Position numbers and translations under genes: made by a program
The notes under the pieces: generated by a model
Databases searched by the model: none
What the model was told of the DNA's origin: nothing
The model's input: the letters and a program-made list of their open reading frames with translations, nothing else
In this document: piece by piece, positions 13,901 through 25,900 of the stretch
How the letters are laid out: every line of letters starts with the position of its first letter
Position numbering within the stretch: the first letter of the stretch is position 1
NCBI GenBank assembly: GCA_942159475.1
Contig: OW804098.1
Span: 2,022,383-2,086,382, forward strand
Reading direction: 5' to 3'
From: Sthenelais limicola
Lineage: Eukaryota > Annelida > Polychaeta > Phyllodocida > Sigalionidae
DNA length: 64,000 nucleotides

Positions 13901-16900
13901 GCTTGTCAGTGAAGTCCTTTTCCTCAGAATCGGACTCCGCTGGCGCCTGGTTACTGGATCCAGGTTGATCCAGTGCAGGGTTCATTGGCACCAGCTCTGC
14001 CAGGTCCATGTCTGCCTTGAACTTCGGAAAGGATCCCAAGGAAGACAGCTGGATCCGGCGGGCCTCCGAGCGGTGCTCGTGCTCACACTTCAGCTTCCTG
14101 ATCCGAGGAAGCTGGGAGATGCCTTGAGGGGCTTGACCCCTACTTCGTGAGACACTAGTCCGACTAGTGCCAGCAGCTTGGGAGTCAGCGACTTTGGTTC
14201 TTGACGACCTTGTCGAGCTGCGGCCTCTTGTCTCACTCGCCGGAGGAGGGTCTGGCCTGGGAGAGGGAGAGCGAGAACGGGAGCGGGACTTCCTGGTTGA
14301 GGAAGACCTACTCTCATCACTTTTCCTCGGGACAGACTGCTTCCTCGGACTCCGGCGCAATGGTGGCACTTCCACCTTAGAGCTAGGGTCTGAATCCGAG
14401 GGCTTGCCGGACTGCTTGCCGGACCGCTTGGTGGCGGACTTGTCCTTGGACGGGTTGTCCTTGGACGTTGCGGACTCCTTGGCTACCTTGTCAGCCACCA
14501 CCTTGCAAATTTTCTCGACCTTGGACTGCTTGTCCTTAAAGGTCTCGGACTCAAGGCCCACTGCAGGATTTTCACCTGTCTCCTTTTCCGTCTCGACTTC
14601 CATCATCATCTCCGCCTCACCGTCCGGAAACGGGGCTGGAGGTTGCACCTCGGGTGCGGATCCTGTGTGGAGTAGGCCGTCTAGCACTGCGGCCGCCTCC
14701 TCCTCCGTCAGAGGCTCTCCCTCGGACTCGGACAGTCCGAGCTCTTCCTGCTCGAATTCGTGGTCGGACATAGCGAAATGAACGATACACTTACTCTGCA
14801 ACAATTAAGGAGAGAAACAATCAAACATAGAGTATAACAGAGTATAACTGGTCACACCAACTCAACACCCCTTCCGGACAACGTCTCGGACTTAAAGAAA
14901 AAGCCTGGTCTTTCACTACCAATCTTAGATTCGGCGAGTCCGAGACCTACTACCGGCGTAATTATAACTTGGTTTCTAGCTCTAATAACACACCACGTGC
15001 ACTAGTATGTTACTTCGAGTTCCACCCACATAAAATACCGGGACTTGACAAGAAATGGCGTGCCTTTAGTCTAGGAACACTACAGTCATTCATTCGCTAG
15101 ACAAAACAACCAACATGGCGGCTACGTGTTTTAGCGCCAGACCGCTAAGTTACTTTCAACACTGATATTGCAATAAATATCGTACACAAAGTCACCAAAG
15201 TTCTTGTCACCTTCTTGCAACATGCTACAAACATTTCAGGGTACAAAGCAATAAGTTCATCCATTTGAAAGACTTACAGTTTGAACTTCTTTCGGTCGTA
15301 GCTTGTTACTCTCTTGAAAATCGGAAGCAGAGTGCAAATGGTAAAACACACCGGCGGAACCCGTGGTCACACCCGATGTTTCCAACCGCCGCCGCTGTTA
15401 GCAGCGCCACCCGGCTCCCGCGCTCACACTGAGCCTTAGCGCAGACGTGTTTGACCAGTCTGGCTAACCTGTTCTCCCCTGCTGAGACTATACAGGGTGT
15501 TTCCTCAAATTTCCTTGCCTATCTGGACAGGTTCGAGCAACCATCTATTCACTATAAATAGATTCCGGCCTTACAGCAAGTTCCGAGCTACCATCACTCG
15601 CAGGGCAAGCCTGGGCCTAGCTTTTTCCTGTCGTTCAAAACAAGTACTCTCCGAGACCATATTCGTTTCCCAGTCATGTTGGAAAGCAATCCAAACTGCC
15701 GAAATGGGAGCAAACAATTAACATTCGGTACAAATAAACTGTCTGCTTGACTTCTCGTTGTGTACTTTTTTAGGGGGAGGAAAACCAGTTCAGAAATTTC
15801 CCTCCCGGATACCATTTTTCTTACTGATTCAACCGAACTGGGGCCTTGCGCGTGCGCTGAGCCCTCACCAGTGGTGGGGAGGAGTCCCCCAAATTAGGAA
15901 ACGGATTTCTCCGTACCCTCCTCTTAGGCAAAGGAGTTGGCAAGGTGACCACTGGAGCTGGTAACTTCCTAGGCCGACCCACTTTCCTTTTAACAGGCAA
16001 CGAAGGAACAGCTGGTTGATCCAAAATCTGTTTTTTCGGCCTACCCCGCTTTTTCCTTGGGAGAACACCAGTACTAGGTAGGACAGGGGGATCAGCCAAT
16101 GCTGTTCCGATCCCCGTCCCCCTCTTCTTAGGTCTCCCAGGCCTACGTTTAACACCTTTAGGAACCTGTTTTGTGGCAGGCAATGCATGATCACCCGCCT
16201 TAACAGCATCCTTTTTCTTCTTCTTAGTCTGAGGGGGAACACTAGCGGGCGAGGTAGAAGTTACCTTCTTCCTCGGCCTACCTCTAGGCTTAACACCTAT
16301 AGTGATCTTCTTCTTCTCGGACTTGGAAGGACATTCCACTCCCGCTATCACCTTACCAGCTTCCAGCCTGAGTATATCTCTACCCGCTTTCTCCAGTTTC
16401 CTAAACTCTGGAGCCCTATGAAGGTTGCTAGCCTGGATAGGACCATTCTCATCAAAAGCGGGTTTGAGATAATCAATATGATACCTCAGCAAGCCTTCAG
16501 TGGTCTCAAGTTCACAAGTGGTACCGCCTATGAACTTGTGTATCTTAAATGGGCCATCCCATTTTTGTCCGATTTTCTTGCTTGCCTTTGGGGGGCAATA
16601 TCTGTAGACAACATCCCCCACAGCAAACTTTGGTGGTCGTGTACGTTTATTATAATCTCGTTTCTGGTTAACAGCAGAAATTCCGAGATTAGTACGTACG
16701 TACTTGTGGCCATCACGCATCCACTGCTTCAAATTCTCGACAAAGGAAACCTTACAAGGAAAATCCAACCCACCCGGCTCCACCCCATGAACGATATCCA
16801 TAGGAGCAACCAGTTCTGCACCAAAAACCACAGAGTTCGGTGTACACAAAGTACTGGCATGTACAGTCGCCCGGTAAGCATGAGCTATACACGGAGCTAG

Positions 16901-19900
16901 CATATCCCAGTTATCTTCGTGATAGTCCGTCAGACAGGAGAGCTGCTCTACAAGAACCCTATTTAGCCGTTCGCTCTGTCCATTGGACTGAGGTCTATAC
17001 GGAAGAGTTATGAGCTTCTCGATCCCAAGCATGTCCAAAAGACATCTCAACAGCTGTGATCGGAATTCCGGAGCTCCATCAGTCTGTAAAGCTACCGGGC
17101 ATCCGAAGCGCAGAATCCATTCCTTGAAAAGGACTTCCGCACAGCTCTCTGCAGTGTGGTCTCTCATGGGATAGGCTTCGGACCATTTGGAAAAATGATC
17201 CGTCACAACCATTATATAATTGTTTCCTCTAGGAGTTTCTCTAAACGGCCCTAGAATATCCAAAGATATACGGTTCCACCTATCACCATGCTTTTCTTTC
17301 TTTAGGAGAGATTTCCCACCTCCTATCCGAGATTTCCTTGTACTACATTCAGGGCAAGCCCTGATCCAGCGCTTCAGATCATAACGTTGGCCCGGCCAAT
17401 AATACCTCATCTTGGCTGACCATGTGTTCTTAAAAACACCAAAATGACCTGAGGTCTTCGGACCATGCATGCCCAAAAATACCTCCCTCCTCATTGAAGC
17501 AGGAACCACCTTACGCCAATACTTTCTACCAGTGGCTAGCCGGACCCAGCCCAGGCATAGCACACCGTCCTTCATCTCCATACTGCCAAGATGTTGAATG
17601 CAAGTCCGAAATTCATCGGATTCTCCTGCCAGATCTTCCCTACTAGGAATCTCTTCAGAGCCATCCAACATCGCGATTAATCTCTTGATCATCGGATCAG
17701 ACTGTTGAGCTTCTTGTAGCTTATTGCCTTTAGCCTCCACTACAGGGGTGACTTCGGTAACAGCTAACACCGCGTCATGCAGTCCGCAATCTAGACAATC
17801 CAGTCTTCCACACTTCCGTGTTGGCAGGCGAGAGAGCGCATCAGCATTTTCATGTCTGCGGCCCGCCCGGTGCAGGATCATGGCCTGATCCAACCCATAC
17901 TCCTGCATGGTAGTTAGCCATCTAGCAAGCATGTCTGTCGGATCCTTAAAATTTAGCAACCAGCGGAGAGAGGCATGATCCGTCCTCACATAGAAATTCC
18001 TATTACCCAGAAGGTAATGTCTGAATTTCTTTAAATACGTCAGGACAGCAAGTAGCTCGCGTTTCGTAGCACAGTAGTTCTTCTGAGCCTTAGAAAAACT
18101 ATTACTGGCATAACCCAAGACAACTTCACGCCCATCCTGTATCTGTGAGAGGATTCCGGCCATTCCAAAACCACTTGCATCAGTGTCTAAAATGAAATCT
18201 CCCACCTTCCGGGGGTATCCAAGCACTGGAGCCGTGGTCAGCAATTCCTTGACCTTGCTAAATGCAGCCTGACACTGCGGAGTCCACACTATAGGTCTGG
18301 TATAGCGCTTATCCTTACATGCAGCCGTCACAATGTCCTGCAAAGGAGAGACAATTTCACCAAAATTGGGCTGGAACTCCCTATAATAGGAAGCAAACCC
18401 AATAAACTGTCTAATTTTCTTGGCATTTGTGGGGACTGGCCAATTCTGGACTTTCTCAATTTGCTTCGGATTGGCTTGAATACCTTTACCAGAAACAATC
18501 CGGCCCAGGTATTCAACTCGCCGACGGAAGAATTCACACTTCTTCGGCTTCAATCTCAAGCCATAGTCTTTGATTCTTTCAAGAACAAGCCTGAGGTTAT
18601 GGAGACACTCATCAAGTGTCTTTCCAAAAACCACAATGTCATCCAGGTAAACCAAACATGACTTCCATTTGAGTCCGTCCAACATGGTGTCCATCATACG
18701 TTGAAAGGTAGCCGGAGCATTACACAGTCCGAAAGCCATAACTTTGAACTGGAACAAGCCCACACTGGAGAGGAAAGCAGTCTTTTCCTTGCTAGCCTCA
18801 TCCATAGCCACCTGCCAATATCCGCTTTCCAGATCAAGTGTGCAAAACCATTGGTTTCCACCAAGAGCCTCAACACACTCATCAATCCTAGGCAGAGGAA
18901 AACTGTCTTTGATCGTGACGGAGTTCAACTGACGATAATCTACACAGAAACGCTGTGTCCCGTCCTTCTTGGCCACCATAACAATAGGAGCTCCCCAAGG
19001 GCTACTGCTATGCTCAATTCGGCCTTCCCTATACATCTTCCAGATTTCTGCCTCCGCTTTATCACGTTTAGCAACTGGAATCCGTCTATATGCTTGTTTG
19101 ATCGGGCAAGCATCGCCGGTATCAATAACATGACGGACCTTATGAGTACATCCCAAAGCTTTATCCCCCGGCAGGGAGAAGCAGCAACGGAATTCCTCCA
19201 AGAGATCTAGAGCATTTCGTTTTTCCTGGACTTCGGACAAGTCAGAATCGTCAACCATCTTTGTCAGTGGACACTCCGGAGTGGCCGGAATAGGAAGAGT
19301 AGGAGCGATCAGGTCATCATCCGCAACAGGAGACTCCAGCACCTGTATTGAATTAATGATTGCTTCCCTAATCATCTCCTCATTCTCCCCATCGTCAGAC
19401 AGAGAATCTTGAGCTACCAAAGCAACTTCAAATACTCTGCCAACCACCCTATTTCTCTTAATTTTCAACGTGCGACCGGTCGGATTGGAGAAAGCCACCA
19501 CGGCCGGAGAACCGTCACCTGGTACATAAGTATTCAGGCTGCCCAAGGCTAGATCTTTCAACAATCGTTGGTCTGGCTCGAACATCATTCCTTCAACTGC
19601 GACTGAGCCACTGTCAATATCAAGTTTGGCCAACGTAACTGCTTTGGGTTTGAGGATAACTGTCTTAAGCAGCTTCACCTCTCTCCCCACAATTTCATCC
19701 TCAACTTGAACCGCATTAACAGAGGAACTTCCAATTCCGCTAACGGGTTTTTTCCATAACTTACAAGTTACGGAAGACCCATAATTGTCCAAGAAGAAAG
19801 TTCCTGACCAATCTAGATTACATCGGTGCACATAATAGAAATCCGCACCTAATATCCCGCTTTCAGGGCCTTTCAGACCACTGACCACGAGACAAGTAAT

Positions 19901-22900
19901 CATATATGTCCGGTCGCCAAGTAGCAACGGACAAAGCACGCTCCCATATGTAACAATGGGTGTTCCATCTCCCATCGCACACACCATTCGTACCGCCGTC
20001 ATTGGTGGTGGATTTGGAAGGGATTCATAAAACCTTCTGGTGATCAAACTAGTAGTAGCACCAGGATCAACCAGAAAGCTGCCAGTTTCCCCATCCATCG
20101 TTACAGGGGCATACCATCTCTCCCGCACCAACAATTTGGTTGGGATCTCCAAAGTTCCCTGTTCGTGTACAGAAACCTTCTGAACTTGAGCTGATTTAGT
20201 TGCTCCGCCCTTGACCAACACAATCTGATCTTGTTCAGCTTGGAACCCGGACTGCCCCCATCTCACATCCGAGGCAGAATCCGAGTCACCACAAAGCACA
20301 TGGCCTTGTGACAAGGCTTTACCGTCCGGCAACGATCGCGAATCTCCAGTTTTCGGAAGGGGTTCACCTTGTTGTGAAGCCTCCAACGTAATAGCTGGTG
20401 CCTGGGCCCGCCCGCCAATTTCTGCACTACTCACAGCTTCACTTCGGACTGTGGTACTGTGAAGCGCCCTTTTCCCGACCCCCACCTCGCTCCTTATGAG
20501 GGTCTCGCCGCATTTCCCGAAGGCTTGGAAGCAACACCATCTTCCTTCGGGACCAAACCAAGAAGAGCTAGTCTTCTGGGGCAAGCTGAGTTGAAATGCC
20601 CCTCCTCACTACAGAACCAGCATTCTCGACTTGGTGGTTTCCAGCGCCTGAACCTACCACGTCCACCTCCGTAGGAGGGAGTGGCCGAATCAGCACCCGG
20701 CGCGGCCGTTTTCCGTTGTTGCCAAGCCTGCAACGCCTGCACAATCACTTCACTGACATCATCCGAAATTGGTCCGGACTCAACCAGTGAGGACTTCTCC
20801 AATAGTTCCGTTACCTGGGCTATGGCTCTGGCATTAACTTTCTTCTCACCAAGTCCGCTAGGAGCAGCGGACGCAGGTGAGGTCCTAGAGTTATGGGACT
20901 CTACACTAATCTCTTGAAGAGTCACAGAATCCACATCCTGAGTGCAGCTCTCATAGACTTCTGACCAGTGAGCGCAATCATTTAGATCATTAGGTTGCTT
21001 GAACCTAATCCAAAGTGCCTGCTTCGGGTCAGAGAGTCCCTTCAAAAAGGTTCGGATACCCATGGTACGTGAGGTGCTATCCATCACCGTACCAAAGGCA
21101 TACCTAGCCCTCTTTGCTACCTCATTAGCAAATGCGCGACCGTTCTGGCGAGGAGTTTGGCGACATTTAAACAATTCCGCCTCCCTCTTCTCCCTGGAGT
21201 GTTCACCGTAGTTGGCGTCCATATGCGCCACAAGTTCAGGCAGAGTAACCCCCTGGGGTAATTCTCCTAACTCCGCAATCTGACGCCTGCAACTACTCTT
21301 AAGCTGCCTCACGAACATAGCGTCCGTCCAGTTGTGAGCTTCGGCCACAACCTTCATCTCAGCCAAATGGTGAAGCCAAGTGTCTTTAGTGGAATCCCAC
21401 AATCTGATTGTTCCCAGTCGTGGGCTGATATGTTCTTCGTCAGTATAGAACGTGTACGAGAAATGGGTATCAGCTGGGTCCGGTCCTGCATAAGTCAGGC
21501 CTTGCACCAATGACTTATTTCCATACGCAGATTTCTGGGGACCCGCCGGAAGCAAGGTCAACGACTGAGAGTGCATACCAGTTGGTACACACACAGTAGT
21601 AATACGTAGACCATCCGGATCAGCCCCTGTAGTGGAGTGAACCGATGCTCTGGGCGTAACAACCACTGGAGGTGTAGTACCCACCGGATCTTTTCGGACA
21701 TAGGTTTCGTTAACCACATGTCCGCGCACATAAGAGTTGCTTTTAGGAGTAGCAGGCCTCTTAATGCTAGACATACCACCTAGCTCAACTATCTTCTCCC
21801 CCTCATCTTTAGGAGAGGACTCGGCTACAGCTGCAGGCTCTCTTATAGTAACCTGTCTTTGAGCTCCGAAATGTCTCGGAGTCAAGAGTTTGTAGGAGTC
21901 TCCTTCCTGGTAACCCGGGCCAGCACCCGCATCATGAAACGTCGAGGTTGCTGGCTGGATAATCTTTAGAGGTGTCATAGACAGAGCAAGCTTCTCTGCT
22001 AAATCCGCTTCGGAATCTAGCAGATGGTTGTGCAGCCTTGACAAATCGTCTACCCGCGATGCCTCTGCTCTTAATTTCTCGTTCTCCGTTCTTAGCTCCC
22101 TAGTGGTAGCAGAAGCGTCCTTCGAGATTTCATCTAGGGTTCCCTGTAAACCCGCGTTCTGATCAGTCAACTGATCAACAGACTGACGCATCATTACCAG
22201 CTGCTGATGAGAGTTGGAGTAAGCTCTTTTCCAACTCAACACCTGAGCTCGCAACGTAGATATTTCTATCTCGTCTTCTGAATCCGTATTTTTAGGCGGA
22301 TCACGGTAACCCCACAGGTCAAGCCCAGCATCACCTTGAATTCCTGGTCCTTTCGGAACAGAACCAGGCGATTTCACACTTGGCGGAGCGGTTTTCCGCC
22401 TTGCTCCAATGCCAACTAGATCACCTCCCTCCGGGGAAGCAGTCCGAGATCTAGCCAGGTTGTCCTGAATCTGAGTAGCAACGTCTACCAAAGGTTTAGC
22501 GCCTGCCATACTTTTTATTTTACTCGGAAAATATATCTTGGAACTCAGAAATGAATCTAGTTCACCTACAGAAGATTTGCCCCGCGGTGAGCTTTGGTCA
22601 CGGCACCAATTGTAGTGATCTTTCGGATCCGATCCGCTCTACTACGCCGATAAAAGACTCAAACTAGGATAAACCTTCTGCACAGCTTTTATTAGCTTTC
22701 ACGGGGCAATCTCCCCAACGACTTGACCAGTCGAGATGGTCCAGCCACCTCGTTAACCCTACACCAACACAGCTATGGTGTCTTATCCGCGGGTCGATGA
22801 ACATAACCAAAGGAATAATACCCTTTCTCACGAATGTCAGAATGTTACATATAGCAGCATGGTACAAGAGGTTTGTAATAGAAGCATAAAGAATGGCATA

Positions 22901-25900
22901 CATAAAAGGTAATATAAGAATAATAGGAAAACTTCTTCCTAGAAAGGTAAAACTGGTAATATAAGCCGGTACTGCCCACTGGGTTAGTACAAGCGTACCA
23001 ACCTCAGCGGACAGCACCACACAACAGTAAAACTGGACACTAAATGTCCCAGACCTTCTTATATTATACCCAAACCCACTACACTCAGATATTTGTGGTA
23101 TTCATCATTTCTCAGCCTAATTTATCAATATTCTCTAAATTTGTAGAGCTCCCAATTGTACATTTTCCGAAAATCTGACCCAAATGTACAATTGCTAGAT
23201 CTACACATATAGGAAATTCTGCTAAATTAGGCTAAACAATGAAGAGTACTGGTATTTCTGAGTATATTTAGTATCGTGTTGATTTAAAGTATCAATTCTG
23301 TTATGTTAAACTGCATTGTGAAGCTCATGTTTCTATTAAGTGTGGGTTATTTGAGAGGATTGATGAAAGTGACTTTTACATTTTCTTATAATCTGACCCA
23401 TGGGTACAAAGCGGCGATCTTGTAAGACAAGGTAATAGGGGATTTGTATGTGCCACTGCATGCCACTGCGCATATCTGTTATAGTGCATCCTGGGATGGA
23501 TTCTAATCTGACATACAAATTTGTTTGCTCCATTTGATTGAAAAGGGCAAGAATGTTTTCACCAATATCCGAGCTTGTAAAAATGATCTAAAGCCTGTAA
23601 AAATGATCTAAAGCTTCATAACTATCCCTTCATAGTAGTGGGCGTAAACTGACCAAAACATCCCACTTCTAGTTGTAAGAACATGATTGGGAGGGGTGAA
23701 GAAATGGTATGAAAGAAATACGTGATAAAGGTATAAACGTGTATATATTGAATTTTGATTCCTTTAGTCAACAATCACAGGAATTGGACCAATTTTCTTC
23801 TATGTAGGACTCCTGGATGATCCATGAATTAAAATAAATAACAAGGTTGCCCATTGATGTAGTACTTTAATCGATTTGTGTACAATATAACTATTCTCTA
23901 CAATAGGATATCCGAGAAAGTCATAATTACACACTTTTCAGAAACACTAACAAAAAACTTATACTCACTGGGTCCATTAAGAGGCTGCCCATTGGGTAGA
24001 GAGAGTGTTGGACATTGCTTCCAGATGTAATCAGTGAAGATGTTTGTGTCTTGCACAAATGATTTAGCCAACTCCTTTTCCTTCAAATGTTCAAGATTGT
24101 TCACTGTGTCTCTGGAAACAATAAATAAAAGCCTTGTATAAAATTAATTAATAGTAGCCATAATATAAATTGATAATTATTCACAAATTAGTAGGTTATA
24201 GTTATGCACAAATTAACCACGGATGACTTCTCTACTTTAAATCGGTAAAATGTGGTATTGAAAATGTATATTGAATTTTGAATTTATAATGATTTGCGAC
24301 TGGTTCCAAAATGTCTGTGGTGCAAGGTAGTAGTGTATAAATTAGATCCAATATGGATGGGCACTTGGATATCTTTCAACCTACTTGTATATAGTCGTTT
24401 TTATATTGTCGTTGTTTTTTATATAGTCGTTTTTTATATTGTGTAAATGACATAACAATGTCAATCATATTATTGAAGAAATAAAAAGTTGTCAAATGGG
24501 CCAGGAGAAAACGGCCGCAAGTAGGAAAGGTTTTGGGCGGCCTCCAAGTATGTGGACTTTTATAAAACCCTGCGACAAAATCATAAAGTCTGCCAGAGTA
24601 AAGGTTGTGTTCCAATGGCCGGCTACTACGCCTCCCGCTACTTTGACAGTCTATTGCTCCCGCTTCTAAAGAAGTGGAAGCAAGGAAATGAAAGTAACCG
24701 GATGCTACTGGGACGTTACTTCTGCCACTACTCAGAAATGAGAGCCGACAGCATTTAATTTTAACATGTAAATGAACCCATTAAATAATGTGAGGGGTAA
24801 TGTAGAGTGGTGCTAGTGGCCCACTTCAGCCCCCGCTACTTCCCTCTACCTCCTGCTATAAAGTAGTGGCCGCTTCAGATCAAACATGTTTGATAGAAGC
24901 GGGAGACCTCTACACTTTGAAAATGCTCCAAAAGAAGAGGGAGGTACTTAATGTGGCTTTGTAGCGGGGCCCAATAGCACCCATCCCAGTTACTCTACCA
25001 CTACTGCTCCTGCTTCTTGGTTGAAGGAGCAGGAGCAGAAGCGGGATAAGTAGCTGGACAGTGGAACCCAGGCTTTAATGGTCAAATCACCTGAATATGG
25101 CTTGTAAAAGAACAAAAGAAAAAGTAAAAAATATTTAGTCTTTCTGAAAGTGCAGAGCAGCTAAACAAGTATATATCTGTATGATTGTTAGCGTGTCAGA
25201 CGTGGTGAAGTAAATCAAGAATCTTGTAAAAGCACATTTTATCTAACTATGACAGCTGGGTCGCACTAATAGTACTACTAGTAGCACTAACCTGTGCTAG
25301 TGAAATTTATATTCAGACTTGCCAGACAACAGCTGAAGACAGCAGCTCTGATTAGAACACAAACACAAATTCCTAAAAAACGTTTTCATGTTTTTTGAGA
25401 ATCAAAGTTTTGGAAGTTATGGAAGAAGGGCCCACACATATAAATTACTGACCTGCCTCCTGGTCTGTCAAATACAAAACATCTTCTCTTCAAGAAGTAC
25501 TTTCTAATGCACCTCCTCGCTTCCTGACTCCCCTCACACTGGTTGTCCTTGAGTGTGAGCATATGTTCCAAATACTCGCTGGGGGATACTTCCTTTCCCT
25601 TTATTACCAAATCAAGGCCGAAATCTCTGGCAGTAAAGATCAACTCTGGGAAATACATGTCAAAGTCAGACGATTCTCCAACTGCGTCAACTCTATGGAC
25701 TTTAATTTTGTTGGATATTTCTGAGATAAACCTGATAATGTATTAAGGTGACGTAAAATGTAAAATCTGGTAAACTTTGATACCTTCGTATTATTTCACT
25801 ACTTTTAAAGTTCACATCTGCCTGTTTCAAATTGACTTGGGTTATTCACTTTCTAGATATACTAGACTTTATTTAAAACTACATTTTCAGTGAGTTTGCA

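Larger units (their letters stand above)
11479..23083 (-). mobile_element. Full-length Ty3/Gypsy-type LTR retrotransposon (11.6 kb) with three ORFs
   Basis: Two 473-bp direct LTRs flank an internal region with gag, pol (order protease, RT, RNase H, integrase) and a third ORF, all open and on the minus strand. The 4-bp sequence CTCA abuts both outer ends. I read the LTRs as identical, all three ORFs are intact, and the element interrupts a MITE whose other copies show the empty site (AAATATGCTCAGATA). These points indicate a recent insertion. It is clearly richer in GC than its surroundings. It lies in GBP-A intron 6, antisense to nothing: gene and element share the strand, so its poly(A) signal could truncate GBP-A transcripts. 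Confidence 0.95.

Noticed and set aside
12429..14771. ORF3 as a retroviral envelope
   Set aside because: No signal peptide, fusion peptide or transmembrane segment; it has zinc fingers and RS repeats instead.
13189..14781. Plus-strand ORFs opposite ORF3
   Set aside because: Shadow frames of the GC-rich minus-strand ORF3.
16187..19210. Plus- and minus-strand ORFs of 60-237 aa within pol
   Set aside because: Alternative-frame shadows of Pol, which carries all recognisable motifs.
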